NCBI RefSeq assembly: GCF_014873915.1
Contig: NZ_JADBEJ010000004.1
Coordinates: 1,426,001 to 1,490,000 of the forward strand
Length of the DNA: 64,000 nt
Source: Amycolatopsis roodepoortensis
GTDB lineage: Bacteria > Actinomycetota > Actinomycetes > Mycobacteriales > Pseudonocardiaceae
Reading direction: 5' to 3'
The notes below the pieces were generated by a model. It saw only the letters and a list, made by a program, of their open reading frames with translations, searched no databases and was not told the DNA's origin. A program made the translations under genes and the position numbers. Shown one piece after another: positions 46,072 to 55,609 of this stretch. How positions within the stretch are numbered: the first letter of the stretch is position 1; every line of letters starts with the position of its first letter.

Positions 46072-48000
46072 GTGGGAATCTTCGGCTCGAACTCTGGACG
46101 CGACGGCACGCCTTCCGGCAGGCCGGGCAAGGAGCGTGGCCGCAAGAGCAAGCGGAAGTGGACGCCGGAGCCGGGGGCCGCCCAGGCACGCAGCTGGTCC
46201 GCTCCGTCGCCGACCCGCGTCGATCAGCAGCCGGTGCCGCCACCGCCGCCGCGCGCGGCCCGTCCGCAGCCCCAGTACCAGCCGCATCCGGCCGGGCCGA
46301 CCGCCGACGAGGCGCGCACCGGCGCGATCCCGATGGGTCACCACCAGCCACCACCGCCTCCACCGCCGAGGACACCTCCCCGCGGCGCGCGACCGTTTCC
46401 GGATCCTTCGCAGCGGCAGACCGAACCCGTCCGGCGTCGTCCGGGCGGGTTCTACGACGAGCACCCGCCGGGCAGCGGCGAGTACGAGCACTACGACACC
46501 GGCGGTTACGCGGGTGAGCCGCGGGTCGCCCAGGAGCAACCGCACGAGCACCCGACGACCGCGGTCCCGCCGCGCGCGGGCTCCCTGCCGAAGATGCCGA
46601 AGAAGATCACGGTCACCCGGGTCGCGGCGATGCGCAGCCGTCAGCTCACCGGGCAGGCCGTCGGCGCCTTCCAGCGCGCGACGAAGGCGGACGGCGCCGA
46701 CAAATCGGGCCTCACTTCGCTGACGTACGCGGTGATGCTGAACTACGCCAGCGACGCCGCCATGGCGATCGCGCTGGCCAACACCCTGTTCTTCGCCGCC
46801 ACCAGCGGGGAGAGCAAGGGCAAGGTCGCGCTCTACCTGCTCATCACGATCGCCCCGTTCGCGCTGGTCGCGCCGGTGATCGGCCCGGCGCTGGACAAGA
46901 TCCAGCGCGGCCGCAGGCTCGCGATGTGCGTGTCCTCGGCGGGCCAGGCGCTGATGGCCATCGTGATGGCGCTGCACTTCGACGACTGGCTCCTGTACCC
47001 GGCGGCGCTGGGCATGATGGTGCTCTCGAAGTCGTTCACCGTGCTCAAGGCCGCCGTGACCCCACGCGTGCTGCCGCCCGAGATCACGCTGTCGAAGACG
47101 AACGCGCGGCTGACCGTGTTCGGCCTGGTCGCCGCCGGCGCGTTCGGTGCGCTGGCGAGCGGGGTCAACGCGATCTGGGGTTCGCAGGGCGCGCTGTGGT
47201 TCACCATGCTGATCTGTATCGCCGCCGCGGTGCAGTCGATGCGCATCCCGTCCTGGGTCGAGAAGACCGAGGGCGAGGTGCCGGCGTCGCTGTCCGCGCA
47301 TCCCGAACGGCGGGTCAAGAAGCAGCGGCAGCCGATGGGACGCCAGATCGTCCTCTCGCTGTGGGGCAACGGCACCGTCCGGGTGCTGACGGGGTTCCTG
47401 ATGATGTTCTCCGCGTTCGCGGTGAAGGCGCAGGCCGAGGGCAGCGGGCAGAGCCCGTTCGAACAGCTGCTGCTGCTCGGCATCATCGGCGCCGCGGCCG
47501 GTGCCGGTGGCTTCCTCGGCAACGCGCTGGGCTCGCGGCTGCACTTCGGCAAACCGGATCAGGTGATCCTGGCCTGTGTCGGAGCCTGTCTCGGCATCGC
47601 GATCATCGCCACCGTCGCGGCGGGGCTGGCGACGGCGGCGATCGTGGCGCTCGTCGGCGCGACCGCGAGCGCGCTGGCGAAGATCAGCCTCGACGCCGTC
47701 ATCCAGGAAGACCTTCCGGAAGAGTCGCGCGCGTCGGCGTTCGGGCGGTCGGAGACCGTGCTGCAGATGTCCTGGTGCTTCGGCGGTGCCGTCGGCCTGC
47801 TGCTGCCGCCGACGTACTGGATCGGCTTCCTGGTGCTTTCGATCCTGCTGGCCGTCGGGTTCACGCAGACGTTCATGGTGCGGCGCGGCACTTCGCTGAT
47901 CCCGGGACTCGGCGGCGACCGGCCGCTGCGTCCGGAGCCGACCAGCGAATCGCCGATCCCCTCGCAGCCCGGTGACTCCCGGTGGCGGCCGGGCTCGTAA
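46072..48000 (+). CDS. MFS-like membrane protein with long Pro-rich N-terminus (Rv0876c-like)
   Basis: A 642-aa protein. The first ~180 residues are disordered, Pro/Arg/Gln-rich and hydrophilic (runs such as PPPPPRAARPQPQ). Then KKITVTRVAAMRSRQLTGQA and about 12 helices with MFS-like spacing follow. The equivalent M. tuberculosis gene Rv0876c encodes a similar protein of unknown substrate. The N-terminal extension may recruit division or envelope partners (inference). Start is the GTG at 46072, 51 nt after the cyclase. It is followed after 10 nt by a lipoprotein gene, matching the Rv0876c-Rv0875c order. Confidence 0.82.
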   Translation: MGIFGSNSGRDGTPSGRPGKERGRKSKRKWTPEPGAAQARSWSAPSPTRVDQQPVPPPPPRAARPQPQYQPHPAGPTADEARTGAIPMGHHQPPPPPPPRTPPRGARPFPDPSQRQTEPVRRRPGGFYDEHPPGSGEYEHYDTGGYAGEPRVAQEQPHEHPTTAVPPRAGSLPKMPKKITVTRVAAMRSRQLTGQAVGAFQRATKADGADKSGLTSLTYAVMLNYASDAAMAIALANTLFFAATSGESKGKVALYLLITIAPFALVAPVIGPALDKIQRGRRLAMCVSSAGQALMAIVMALHFDDWLLYPAALGMMVLSKSFTVLKAAVTPRVLPPEITLSKTNARLTVFGLVAAGAFGALASGVNAIWGSQGALWFTMLICIAAAVQSMRIPSWVEKTEGEVPASLSAHPERRVKKQRQPMGRQIVLSLWGNGTVRVLTGFLMMFSAFAVKAQAEGSGQSPFEQLLLLGIIGAAAGAGGFLGNALGSRLHFGKPDQVILACVGACLGIAIIATVAAGLATAAIVALVGATASALAKISLDAVIQEDLPEESRASAFGRSETVLQMSWCFGGAVGLLLPPTYWIGFLVLSILLAVGFTQTFMVRRGTSLIPGLGGDRPLRPEPTSESPIPSQPGDSRWRPGS

Positions 48001-48010
48001 TCTTCACCGT

Positions 48011-48493
48011 ATGCGGCGACTTCGTATTGCAGCCCTACTCGCGGCGGGTGGTTTCGTGGTGGCCGGTTGCTCGGCCCCCGGCCCCGAAGAGGTGACCTTC
48101 TTCGCCGACGGCAACACGGTGAACGTCACCCCGCTGGCGTCCTGCGACATCAAGAGCGCGCAGTGCACCACCAGGCCCGACGCCGCGGGCAAGCTGCGCA
48201 TCCGGCCGGGGAAGCCGGTGCAGATCTCGGTGCCGAGCGCGATCGCGGAGACGCCGTGGAAGGTCACGGTGCAGTACGTGAACGGCAAGGGCGAGCCGCA
48301 GGAGCTCAAGCAGGACATCATCACGTCGCTGGACCGGTTCGCCTACACCGTGACGACGCCCCGGCCCGACGACCAGATCCTCGTCGTCGAGGTCGCGCAG
48401 GCTTCGGTGATCAGCCAGACGGGACGTCCGGAGGACGCCGAGGCGGTCACCACGGCGATCTGGTCGCTGCAGGTCGAGCCGCCCGCCGCCTGA
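48011..48493 (+). CDS. DUF2771-like lipoprotein (Rv0875c-like)
   Basis: A 160-aa exported lipoprotein: signal peptide with lipobox VVAGC (Cys20), then a single beta-rich domain with a Cys pair (SCDIKSAQCTT). I associate it with DUF2771, an actinobacterial family of unknown function. The ATG at 48011 lies 10 nt after the MFS stop, suggesting co-transcription and a joint envelope role. Confidence 0.75.
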   Translation: MRRLRIAALLAAGGFVVAGCSAPGPEEVTFFADGNTVNVTPLASCDIKSAQCTTRPDAAGKLRIRPGKPVQISVPSAIAETPWKVTVQYVNGKGEPQELKQDIITSLDRFAYTVTTPRPDDQILVVEVAQASVISQTGRPEDAEAVTTAIWSLQVEPPAA

Positions 48494-48496
48494 GGG

Positions 48497-48520
48497 GAGC
48501 AAGGGACCTTTGCTACCACT
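48497..48520. repeat. 24-bp element, exact match to 61501-61524
   Basis: The element begins GAGCAAGGGACCTTTGCTAC and is repeated exactly, in opposite orientation, at 61501-61524. AGCAAGGGACCTTTGCT is itself nearly palindromic. It starts 4 nt after the lipoprotein stop. Confidence 0.75.
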
Positions 48521-48543
48521 CGCGGATCTCCCCTGAGCTGAAT

Positions 48544-48596
48544 CGCGTGAAGGCCCCCTTCCCTCGGCTGAGCCGAGGGAAGGGGGCCTTCACGCG
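48544..48596. repeat. 53-bp palindrome, GTGAAGGCCCCCTTC family, 1-nt loop
   Basis: Perfect 26-bp arms (48544-48569, 48571-48596) around a G, identical in core to 12661-12715 and 51668-51720. It sits between the convergent lipoprotein and cold-shock genes, where a bidirectional terminator would be expected. Confidence 0.92.
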
Positions 48597-48617
48597 CTTG
48601 GGCCGCGGGGGCGCCGA

Positions 48618-49004
48618 TCAGGGATCGAGATCCCGGGCGACGGCGCGCATGATCTCGGCGATCTGCTTCGTGTTCTTGCGGTCCGGGTAGCGGTTGCGCC
48701 GCAGATCCGGCTGCACCTTGAGCTCGAGCAGCTTGATCATGTCCTCGATGAGCCCGTGCAGCTCCTCGGCGGGACGGCGGCGCGCCTCGGCGACCGACGG
48801 CGGCGGGTCCAGCAGCCGGACGGAGAGCGCTTGCGGGCCGCGGCGGCCGTCGGCGACACCGAACTCGAGGCGCTGGCCCGCCTTGAGCCCTTCGACGCCC
48901 TGCGGCAGCGCGGCTTTACGGATGTAGACGTCGGCGCCCCCATCCTGGGTGACGAAACCGAAACCCTTCTCCGCGTCGTACCACTTGACCTTGCCGGTCG
49001 GCAC
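48618..49004 (-). CDS. cspB: CspB-like cold-shock protein with C-terminal extension
   Basis: A 128-aa protein: residues 1-65 are a cold-shock domain with RNP1-like [11 protein letters not shown] and RNP2-like [10 protein letters not shown], and residues 70-128 are a helical extension ([20 protein letters not shown] ... [21 protein letters not shown]) typical of the mycobacterial Rv0871-type protein. It binds single-stranded RNA or DNA. The GTG at 49004 gives the conserved PTGKVKWYD start; an in-frame GTG at 49013 is the alternative and has AAGGA nearby. Confidence 0.9.
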   Translation of the reverse strand: MPTGKVKWYDAEKGFGFVTQDGGADVYIRKAALPQGVEGLKAGQRLEFGVADGRRGPQALSVRLLDPPPSVAEARRRPAEELHGLIEDMIKLLELKVQPDLRRNRYPDRKNTKQIAEIMRAVARDLDP

Positions 49005-49163
49005 TTCCCTCACCAGTCCTTTGCTGTCCTGCTCACAACGAACGCGCCCGGGGGCGTACCCAGGGCGCGCGTCCCATAAGCGTATCTCGCCACACGCCCT
49101 GTGGAGAAGCGGATACCGGCGGATACCCTCTGCTTCATGGAGACCGCAGTAAAGGAGGCCGCT

Positions 49164-49382
49164 GTGGCCGTCCCCGAAAAGCCGGGCAAACCGATCCTCA
49201 TGCGCGTCGGCATCGGCCTGTTCGCGCTCGGCATGCTCGCCGTCACGGCGGTGTTCGTGCTGTTCGCCGCCGGTCTGGAGAACCTGCCGGTGTGGCTGTC
49301 CGCCGCGGCGGGCGTGATCACTCCGCTGGGGCTCGCCCTCGGTCTGATCGCCCTGATCCGCGAGGCTCGCCGAAAGAGCTGA
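49164..49382 (+). CDS. Small two-helix membrane protein
   Basis: A 72-aa protein with helices at about 12-33 and 40-62 and basic ends (RVGIGLF ... LIREARRKS). No family recognised. The GTG at 49164 is chosen because AAAGGAGG lies 5 nt upstream; an in-frame ATG at 49137 has no ribosome-binding site. Its 3' end overlaps the 3' end of the convergent HAD gene by 65 nt, so one of the two C-termini may be under relaxed constraint. Confidence 0.65.
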   Translation: MAVPEKPGKPILMRVGIGLFALGMLAVTAVFVLFAAGLENLPVWLSAAAGVITPLGLALGLIALIREARRKS

Positions 49383-49971
49383 ACCAGCCGGGGAACTCGG
49401 TCAGCGAGTCGAACACCACGTCGGCCCCCTCCGCGAGCAGCTCCTCCTTGGTGCACGGGCCGGTCGTGACCCCGATGGGGACCGCCCCGGCCGCCAGCGC
49501 GCCGCGGATGTCGCCGAGGTGGTCGCCGACGTAGACACGGGCGCCGTGCTCGGTGAGCGCGGCGGCCTTCTCCGTCGACCACAACTCCCCGACCAGGACG
49601 TCGACCTCGAGCCCGAGTGCGTCCAGGTGGAGTTTCGCGTTGGGCCCGTACTTGCCCGTGACGACGACGGTGCGCCCGCCCGCCGCGCGGACCGCGTGCA
49701 GTGCTTCGGCCGCGCCGGGCAGCGCGACCGTCACGGGCACGACCGTGTCCGGATACATCGCGCGGAACCGGGTGACCAGCTCCGGGATCCGCTCCTCCGG
49801 CGCCCCGAAGCCCCGCAGGCTGGCGTCGAGGGGCGGGCCGAGGTTGGCCGCGAAGTACTCGCCGTCCAGCGGCAGGCCGGACTCCACGCCGAGCGCGTTC
49901 ATCACCGCGACCATGCCCGGCCGCGGATCGATCAGTGTCATGTCGAGGTCGAACCCCACGGTGATGCCCAC
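49318..49971 (-). CDS. HAD-family phosphatase, phosphoglycolate phosphatase-like
   Basis: A 217-aa haloacid-dehalogenase hydrolase. Motif I is FDLDMTLID (D8, D10), motif [10 protein letters not shown], and motifs III/IV are seen in KAAAL and [13 protein letters not shown] helical cap occupies about 20-85. Probable substrates are small phosphorylated metabolites. The start is a GTG at 49971. The last ~20 residues are encoded in a region overlapping the convergent small membrane protein gene. Confidence 0.87.
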   Translation of the reverse strand: MGITVGFDLDMTLIDPRPGMVAVMNALGVESGLPLDGEYFAANLGPPLDASLRGFGAPEERIPELVTRFRAMYPDTVVPVTVALPGAAEALHAVRAAGGRTVVVTGKYGPNAKLHLDALGLEVDVLVGELWSTEKAAALTEHGARVYVGDHLGDIRGALAAGAVPIGVTTGPCTKEELLAEGADVVFDSLTEFPGWFSSFGEPRGSGRSDRGRAPAE

Positions 49972-50031
49972 CAGGCCACGGTAGCCGCCGCCACCGACAG
50001 ATTTACAGCCGATGGGTTCCCGTCAACTTCT

Positions 50032-50056
50032 TTGACATGGACACGATCTGTGTCAA
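50032..50056. promoter_or_regulatory. Candidate TetR operator upstream of the R2lox operon
   Basis: TTGACATGG (50032-50040) and TGTGTCAA (50049-50056) form a 25-bp inverted repeat of half-sites TTGACA/TGTCAA ending 9 nt before the tetR start. TTGACA could also serve as a -35 element. Autoregulation of tetR and control of the downstream oxidase is the simplest reading. Confidence 0.5.
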
Positions 50057-50065
50057 GCTGGGACT

Positions 50066-50677
50066 GTGGGCGAGATCACCAGCTTCTCCGATCGGACCAA
50101 GGCCTCCCTGCGGGAGGCGCTGCTCGACGCGGCCACCGAGCTGCTCACCGAACACGGTTACACCGCCTTGCGGATGGCGGACGTCGCCGCGCGCGCCGGG
50201 GTGAGCAGGCAGACCGTCTACAACGAGTTCGGCAACAAGGCCACGCTCGCCCAGGCCGTGGTCCTCCGGACGACGTCGGAGTTCCTGGAAGGCATCCGGT
50301 TGCGCGTGCAGGACGCGAAGGACCTGCGCGACGGGATCCGCGAAGCGGTCGTCTACACGATCGAGCACGCCCGGGAGAACCGGCTCGTCGCCACCACGCT
50401 GGGCACCGAAGCGGGCGAAGACCTCCTGCCCCTGCTGACCACCAAGGGCGAGCCCATCCTGACCGCGGCCACCGAGGTCGCGGCCGGGCAGTACCGGGAG
50501 TTCGAGCCGTCGCTCTCCCCGGAATCCGCCACGCTGCTGGCGGAGACCGTCGTGCGGCTTTCCCTGTCCCATCTCGTCATGCCGACGCATCCGGCCGGCG
50601 AAGCGGCGGCTTCGGTAGTCGCCGTGCTGGCGCCCGCGATCCGGGCGCTGACCACCGATTCGTCCACAATGGAGTGA
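50066..50677 (+). CDS. TetR-family regulator of the R2lox gene
   Basis: A 203-aa TetR regulator: helix-turn-helix in 12-58 (LREALLDAATELLTEHGYTA ... GVSRQTVYNEFGNKATLA), then a helical ligand domain. The GTG at 50066 lies directly after a TTGACA/TGTCAA repeat. It is followed by the R2-like oxidase gene after 15 nt in the same direction, so it is probably co-transcribed with it. The effector may be a fatty acid, given the ligand of R2lox (inference). Confidence 0.9.
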   Translation: MGEITSFSDRTKASLREALLDAATELLTEHGYTALRMADVAARAGVSRQTVYNEFGNKATLAQAVVLRTTSEFLEGIRLRVQDAKDLRDGIREAVVYTIEHARENRLVATTLGTEAGEDLLPLLTTKGEPILTAATEVAAGQYREFEPSLSPESATLLAETVVRLSLSHLVMPTHPAGEAAASVVAVLAPAIRALTTDSSTME

Positions 50678-50692
50678 CACGAAGGGTACGTC

Positions 50693-51664
50693 ATGACCGA
50701 TACGCTCTCCGAACTGCGGACCGGTTTTTCCTCACTGCGCAAGGGCGGGCTGAACTGGGACTCGTTCCCGCTGCGGCTGTTCGTCAAGGGCAACCAGAAG
50801 TTCTGGAACCCCGCCGACATCGATTTCTCCCGTGAACGCGAGGGCTGGGAGTCCCTCAACCCGGAACAGCAGCGGTCGACGACCTATCTGGTGGCGCAGT
50901 TCATCGCGGGCGAAGAGGCGGTCACCGAGGACATCCAGCCGTTCATGCGGGCGATGTCCGCGACGGGCCGCTTCGGCGACGAGATGTACCTGACCCAGTT
51001 CTGTTTCGAAGAGGCCAAGCACACCGAGGTGTTCCGCCGCTGGATGGACGCCGTCGGGCTGACCGAGGACCTGCACCCGTACGTCGCGGAAAATCCCCAC
51101 TACCGCAAGCTTTTCTACGAGGAGCTGCCACAGTCCTTACGCGCGCTGGAGGACGATCCCAGCCCGCTCAACCAGATCCGCGCGAGCGTCACCTACAACC
51201 ACGTCATCGAAGGCAGTCTCGCGCTGACCGGGTACTACTCGTGGCAGCTGATCTGCACGCAGCACGACATCCTGCCGGGAATGCAGGAGCTGGTGCGCCG
51301 GATCGGCGACGACGAACGCCGCCACATGGCCTGGGGCACCTTCACCTGCCGTCGTCACGTCGCCGCGGACGATTCGCTGTGGGACGCGGTGCAGCAGCGG
51401 ATGGGCGAACTGCTCCCCCACGCGCTGGGGATGATCCAGTGGGTGCAGGACCAGTTCGAGGAGATCCCGTTCGACAACGATCCCGAGGAGATCATCCAGT
51501 ACGCGGCCGACCGGGCGCAGCGGCGCCTCGGCGCGATCGAGTCCGCGCGCGGGATGCCGGTGGAGCAGATCGACCTCGACTACTCGCCGGAGAACCTCGA
51601 AGAGACCTTCGGCGAAGAAGACGCGAAGGCGATCGCCGCGGCCGCCGCCAACACCGCGGCCTGA
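50693..51664 (+). CDS. R2-like ligand-binding oxidase (R2lox, Mn/Fe)
   Basis: A 323-aa ferritin-like protein. Compared with M. tuberculosis R2lox (Rv0233), every key residue is found with a constant +6 offset: metal ligands E74, E107, H110, E173, E208, H211 and the residues forming the Val-Tyr ether cross-link, V77 and Y168. Known R2lox proteins assemble a Mn/Fe cofactor, bind a long-chain fatty acid and oxidise with O2; they are not ribonucleotide reductase subunits although often misannotated as such. No nrdE partner is near. RBS GAAGGG precedes the ATG. A long palindrome follows 3 nt after the stop. Confidence 0.92.
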   Translation: MTDTLSELRTGFSSLRKGGLNWDSFPLRLFVKGNQKFWNPADIDFSREREGWESLNPEQQRSTTYLVAQFIAGEEAVTEDIQPFMRAMSATGRFGDEMYLTQFCFEEAKHTEVFRRWMDAVGLTEDLHPYVAENPHYRKLFYEELPQSLRALEDDPSPLNQIRASVTYNHVIEGSLALTGYYSWQLICTQHDILPGMQELVRRIGDDERRHMAWGTFTCRRHVAADDSLWDAVQQRMGELLPHALGMIQWVQDQFEEIPFDNDPEEIIQYAADRAQRRLGAIESARGMPVEQIDLDYSPENLEETFGEEDAKAIAAAAANTAA

Positions 51665-51667
51665 TCG

Positions 51668-51720
51668 CGCGTGAAGGCCCCCTTCCCTCGGCTGAGCCGA
51701 GGGAAGGGGGCCTTCACGCG
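51668..51720. repeat. 53-bp palindrome, GTGAAGGCCCCCTTC family, 1-nt loop
   Basis: Perfect 26-bp arms (51668-51693, 51695-51720) around a G. The element fills the whole gap between the convergent R2lox and acyl-CoA ligase genes, leaving 3-4 nt on each side. Confidence 0.92.
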
Positions 51721-51724
51721 AGTG

Positions 51725-53383
51725 TCACGCGTGTTTGGTCGCCGCCGCCTTTTCGAGCCCGAGGATGCTGATCGACTCCGCCCGCATCTCGACCTTGCGC
51801 ACCTTGCCGGTCACCGTCATCGGGAACTCGTCGACGACGTGGACGTAGCGCGGGATCTTGTAGCGCGCCAGCTTCCCCTCGCAGAACTCCCGCACGGCTT
51901 CGGCCGTCAGCGGCTCCGCGCCCTCGCGCATGCGGACCCACGCCATCAGTTCCTCGCCGTACTTCTCGTCCGGGACGCCGATGACCTGCGCGTCGAGGAT
52001 GTCCGGATGGGTGTAGAGGAACTCCTCGATCTCGCGCGGGTACAGGTTTTCACCGCCGCGGATGACCATGTCCTTGATCCGGCCGGTGATGTTGACGTAC
52101 CCGTCGGCGTCCATGATCGCGAGGTCGCCGGTGTGCATCCACCGCGCCGCGTCGATCGCCTCGGCCGTCTTGTCGGCCTGCTCCCAGTAGCCGAGCATCA
52201 CCGAGTAGCCGCGGGTGCAGAGTTCGCCCGGTTCGCCGCGCGGCACGGTCAGCCCGGTCTCCGGATCGACGACCTTGACCTCCAGATGCGGCCCGACCCG
52301 GCCGACCGTCGATACCCGCCGTTCCACCGAATCGTCCGCGCGGGTCTGCGTGGACACCGGCGACGTCTCGGTCATGCCGTAGCAGATCGACACCTCCGCC
52401 ATGCCCATCCGGTCGATGACCTGCTTCATCACCTCGACCGGGCACGGCGAGCCCGCCATGATCCCGGTGCGCAGCGAGGACAGGTCGTGGGAAGCGAAAT
52501 CCGGGTCGGCCAGTTCGGCGATGAACATCGTCGGAACGCCGTACAGGGACGTGCACTTCTCGGCCGCGACGGCTTCGAGGGTGGCCTTCGGCTCGAACGC
52601 GGGCGCCGGGATGACCATGCACGCGCCGTGCGTCGTCGCCGCGAGATTGCCCATCACCATGCCGAAGCAGTGGTAGAAGGGCACGGGGATGCAGATCTTG
52701 TCGGCTTCGGTGTAGTTGCAGAGTTCGCCGACGAAGTAGCCGTTGTTGAGGATGTTGTGGTGGCTCAGCGTGGCGCCCTTGGGGAAACCCGTGGTTCCGG
52801 ACGTGTACTGGATGTTGATGGGGTCGTCCGCGGAGAGCTCGGCCTGTCGTTTCACCAGCGGCGCGCGGTCGGCCTTGTGGCCGATCTCCAGCATCGACGG
52901 CCACTCGGGACCGTCCAGCAGCACGACGTGTTCCAGCGCCGGGCATTTCGGCCCCGCTTCGGCGATCATGCCCGCGTAATCCGAGGTCTTGAACGAGTTC
53001 GCGGCCACGATGAGCTTGATCCCGGCCTGGTTCAGCACGTACTCCAGTTCGTGCGAGCGGTACGCCGGGTTGATGTTGACCAGGATCGCGCCGATCTTCG
53101 CGGTGGCGTACTGGACGCAGGTCCACTCCCACCGGTTCGGCGACCAGATGCCGACGCGGTCGCCCTTGGCGATCCCGAGGTCGAGCAGGCCCAGCGCGAG
53201 CGCGTCCACCTCGGCGGCGAGTTCGGTGTAGGTCCAGCGTTTCCCGGCGGCGCGGTCGACGAGCGCGTCCCGGTCGCCGAAGGCGGCGACCGTGCGATCG
53301 AAGTTGTCACCGATGGTGTCCCCCAGCAGCGGGGTGTCCGAGATTCCCGATGCGTAGCTCGGTACTGCGGGGGCGTCGGGCAT
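51725..53383 (-). CDS. Fatty-acyl-CoA synthetase (AMP-forming)
   Basis: A 552-aa member of the ANL adenylate-forming family. The AMP-binding P-loop [12 protein letters not shown], the [10 protein letters not shown] motif, [14 protein letters not shown], and the C-terminal catalytic Lys ([13 protein letters not shown]) are intact. It activates medium- or long-chain fatty acids to acyl-CoA. The ATG at 53383 has GGAG upstream. It is convergent with R2lox, a fatty-acid-binding oxidase, which fits a lipid theme but is not proof of a shared pathway. Confidence 0.92.
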   Translation of the reverse strand: MPDAPAVPSYASGISDTPLLGDTIGDNFDRTVAAFGDRDALVDRAAGKRWTYTELAAEVDALALGLLDLGIAKGDRVGIWSPNRWEWTCVQYATAKIGAILVNINPAYRSHELEYVLNQAGIKLIVAANSFKTSDYAGMIAEAGPKCPALEHVVLLDGPEWPSMLEIGHKADRAPLVKRQAELSADDPINIQYTSGTTGFPKGATLSHHNILNNGYFVGELCNYTEADKICIPVPFYHCFGMVMGNLAATTHGACMVIPAPAFEPKATLEAVAAEKCTSLYGVPTMFIAELADPDFASHDLSSLRTGIMAGSPCPVEVMKQVIDRMGMAEVSICYGMTETSPVSTQTRADDSVERRVSTVGRVGPHLEVKVVDPETGLTVPRGEPGELCTRGYSVMLGYWEQADKTAEAIDAARWMHTGDLAIMDADGYVNITGRIKDMVIRGGENLYPREIEEFLYTHPDILDAQVIGVPDEKYGEELMAWVRMREGAEPLTAEAVREFCEGKLARYKIPRYVHVVDEFPMTVTGKVRKVEMRAESISILGLEKAAATKHA

Positions 53384-53516
53384 GGAGACTCCTGCGTTCG
53401 GCGGCATCGACGCGTCGAGTCTAGGAACGCGACGTGACGGCGGCCACCTGCAAGTGGAGACCACCTCGGGGGAAACCCGGAGGCCGGGTCCGGCGGCGGC
53501 CGATATCGTCGAAGAC

Positions 53517-54278
53517 ATGCGCCTCTACATCGTCGACGCCTTCACCTCCGAGGCCTTCGCCGGTAACTCCGCCGGCGTCGTGCTGCTGGACTCGCCGGGC
53601 GACGCGGGCTGGATGCAGTCCGTCGCCGCCGAGTTGAAGCACGCCGAGACGGCCTTCGTCGAGGTCGGAGGCGAAGGCCCGAAGTCGCTTCGCTGGTTCA
53701 CACCGGAGACCGAAGTCGACCTGTGCGGGCACGCGACGCTGGCGACCACGCACGTCCTCGGCGGTGAACAGACCTTCACGACGAAGAGCGGCGAGCTGCG
53801 CTGCCGCGCCGAAGACGGCTGGGTGTCGATGGACTTCCCGTCGGATCCGCCCCGCGAGTCGGACGACGATCTGTCGTCGATCCTGCCGGGCCTGGAGTTC
53901 GACTACGTCGGACGCAGCAAGCACAACCTGTTCGCGGTGGTCGACGACGCTTCCGTGGTGCGGTCGCTCGTCCCGGACCTCGCCGCGCTGCGCGCGCACT
54001 GGAACGGACGGCTGATGGTCACCGCGCCGGGTGACGTGGCCGGGATCGACTTCGTCACCCGGTTCTTCGCGCCGGGCGTCGGCATCGACGAAGACCCGGT
54101 CACCGGCTCCGCGCACTGCGTCCTCGCGCCGTGCTGGGCCGCCCGTCTCGGCCGGGACAAGCTCGTCGGCGAGCAGGCCTCGGCCCGCGGCGGCATCGTG
54201 CGGATGAACCTCGAAGGCGACCGGGTCCTGCTTTCGGGGCAGGCGGTCACCGTGGCCAGCGGGGAGTTGCACGTCTGA
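53517..54278 (+). CDS. PhzF-family isomerase/epimerase-like protein
   Basis: A 253-aa PhzF-fold protein made of two hot-dog-like domains. Glu44 in KHAETAFVE corresponds to the catalytic Glu of Phz[15 protein letters not shown] is the family motif, and [17 protein letters not shown] is the second-half counterpart. Most bacterial homologues outside phenazine clusters have unknown substrates, and no other phenazine gene is here. The last base of its stop is the first of the YccF start. Confidence 0.9.
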   Translation: MRLYIVDAFTSEAFAGNSAGVVLLDSPGDAGWMQSVAAELKHAETAFVEVGGEGPKSLRWFTPETEVDLCGHATLATTHVLGGEQTFTTKSGELRCRAEDGWVSMDFPSDPPRESDDDLSSILPGLEFDYVGRSKHNLFAVVDDASVVRSLVPDLAALRAHWNGRLMVTAPGDVAGIDFVTRFFAPGVGIDEDPVTGSAHCVLAPCWAARLGRDKLVGEQASARGGIVRMNLEGDRVLLSGQAVTVASGELHV

Positions 54279-54652
54279 TGCGCCTGATCCTGAACGTCAT
54301 CTGGCTCGTGCTGTGCGGCCTGTGGATGGCGCTCGGCTACGTCGTCGCCGGCGTCATCTGCTGCATCCTGATCGTCACCATCCCGTTCGGGCTGGCGTCG
54401 TTCCGGATCGCGGCGTACGCGCTCTGGCCGTTCGGCCGCACGGTGGTGGACCGGCGCGACGCCGGGGCGGCGTCGACGATCGGCAATGTCATCTGGTTCC
54501 TCTTCGCCGGGCTCTGGCTCTCGATCGGGCACGTGCTGACCGGGGTCGCGCTGTGCATCACGATCATCGGGATCCCGCTGGGCGTGGCGAACTTCAAGAT
54601 GATCCCGGTCTCGCTGATGCCGCTCGGCAAGGAGATCGTCGAGCTCCCCTGA
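54278..54652 (+). CDS. YccF-domain inner membrane protein
   Basis: A 124-aa membrane protein with two YccF repeats: NVIWLVLCGLWMALGYVVAG and later NVIWFLFAGLWLSIGHVLTG, each followed by a TIPFGLASFRIA or IIGIPLGVANFKM segment. Function unknown. Start ATG overlaps the PhzF stop by one base. Confidence 0.9.
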   Translation: MRLILNVIWLVLCGLWMALGYVVAGVICCILIVTIPFGLASFRIAAYALWPFGRTVVDRRDAGAASTIGNVIWFLFAGLWLSIGHVLTGVALCITIIGIPLGVANFKMIPVSLMPLGKEIVELP

Positions 54653-54676
54653 GGGGGGCGCCGGGCTCGCCCTGCA

Positions 54677-54731
54677 GTACGTGAAGGCCCCCTTCATTGC
54701 GTCTAGCGCAGTGAAGGGGGCCTTCACGTAC
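54677..54731. repeat. 55-bp palindrome, variant of the GTGAAGGCCCCCTTC family
   Basis: Arms of 25 bp (54677-54701, 54707-54731, one mismatch) enclose TCTAG. The outer GTGAAGGCCCCCTTC is identical to the other copies, but the inner stem (ATTGCG) and loop are completely different, and the outermost bases are GTAC instead of GCGC. It lies between the convergent YccF and phosphoesterase genes. Confidence 0.9.
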
Positions 54732-54756
54732 TTGGGCCGACAACGCGCCCGGCGCG

Positions 54757-55572
54757 TCAGTCCTCGGGTTCCCAGGGCAGCGGCACGATGAGGCACGGAC
54801 CGCCGACGAACAACCCGCCGTCGATCCCGAGCGCCTTGCCGCCCGCGTAGAGGTACGGCCCCTCGATCTGCGCGGGATGGATCCCGAGCTGGTCGGCGAT
54901 GACGCTGTGCCCGTGCACGATGCGTTCGCCGCCGAGCCGGTCCATGAGCTGCTGCGCGACGTCGGCGCCGTCCGGGCCGCGGAAGGCGTACCGCGTGGTC
55001 ATCCGCCGCCACACATCCCACCAGGCCTGGATGTCGCTGCCTTCGAGGATCTCGCGGCCACGGGTGTTGATCTCGTCGATGTCCTCGCCCCAGCCGAGGT
55101 ACTCGAGCGTGTCCGAATGCATCAGCAGGTGGTCCGCGGCCAGCGTCAGCATGGGGCGGGAGCTCAGCCACTCGATATGCTGCGGAGTGAGCCTGTCCTG
55201 GTCTTCGAGCAGGCCGCCGTTGATCTCCCAGCTGCGGGCGAAGCTGCGCGGCCCGAAGTCGGACGGCACCTCGGTGTCGCCGAAGTGGTACATCCCGAGC
55301 AGCAGGATCTCGTGGTTCCCCAGCAGCGTCCCGCAGCGCCCGCCCGCGGTGGCGGCCTGCCGTTCCAGCCGCATCACCAGGTCGATGACGCCGACGCCGT
55401 CGGGCCCCCGGTCGACGAAGTCGCCGAGGAACCAGAGCGTCGATTCCCCGCCCGACCAGTCGTCGTCGGAGTCGATCAGCCCCTTCTCCCGGAGCGCTTC
55501 GGCCAGCTCGTCCCGGTGTCCGTGCACGTCACCGACCACATAGGTCGGGGACGCGGGCTGATCGTCGTGCAT
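54757..55572 (-). CDS. Calcineurin-like metallophosphoesterase
   Basis: A 271-aa phosphoesterase with the dinuclear metal motifs of the PPP branch: GDVHGHRDEL (D15, H17), LGDFVDRGPDG, LLGNHEIL and later HGHSVIAD. Relatives are serine/threonine or diadenosine-tetraphosphate phosphatases. ATG at 55572 is chosen because the fold begins soon after; an in-frame start 24 nt upstream is possible. It follows the HAD-IIA phosphatase in the same direction after 37 nt. Confidence 0.88.
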   Translation of the reverse strand: MHDDQPASPTYVVGDVHGHRDELAEALREKGLIDSDDDWSGGESTLWFLGDFVDRGPDGVGVIDLVMRLERQAATAGGRCGTLLGNHEILLLGMYHFGDTEVPSDFGPRSFARSWEINGGLLEDQDRLTPQHIEWLSSRPMLTLAADHLLMHSDTLEYLGWGEDIDEINTRGREILEGSDIQAWWDVWRRMTTRYAFRGPDGADVAQQLMDRLGGERIVHGHSVIADQLGIHPAQIEGPYLYAGGKALGIDGGLFVGGPCLIVPLPWEPED

Positions 55573-55609
55573 CGTCTGACGATAAGCCCTCCGCATGCGA
55601 CCGTGCCGC

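Noticed and set aside
50693..51664. Annotation as a ribonucleotide reductase small subunit
   Set aside because: The Val77/Tyr168 pair and the ligand set match R2lox rather than R2, there is no radical-tyrosine context, and no large-subunit gene is nearby.
53517..54278. Phenazine biosynthesis gene cluster
   Set aside because: Only a PhzF-like gene is present; PhzF homologues are common outside phenazine pathways.
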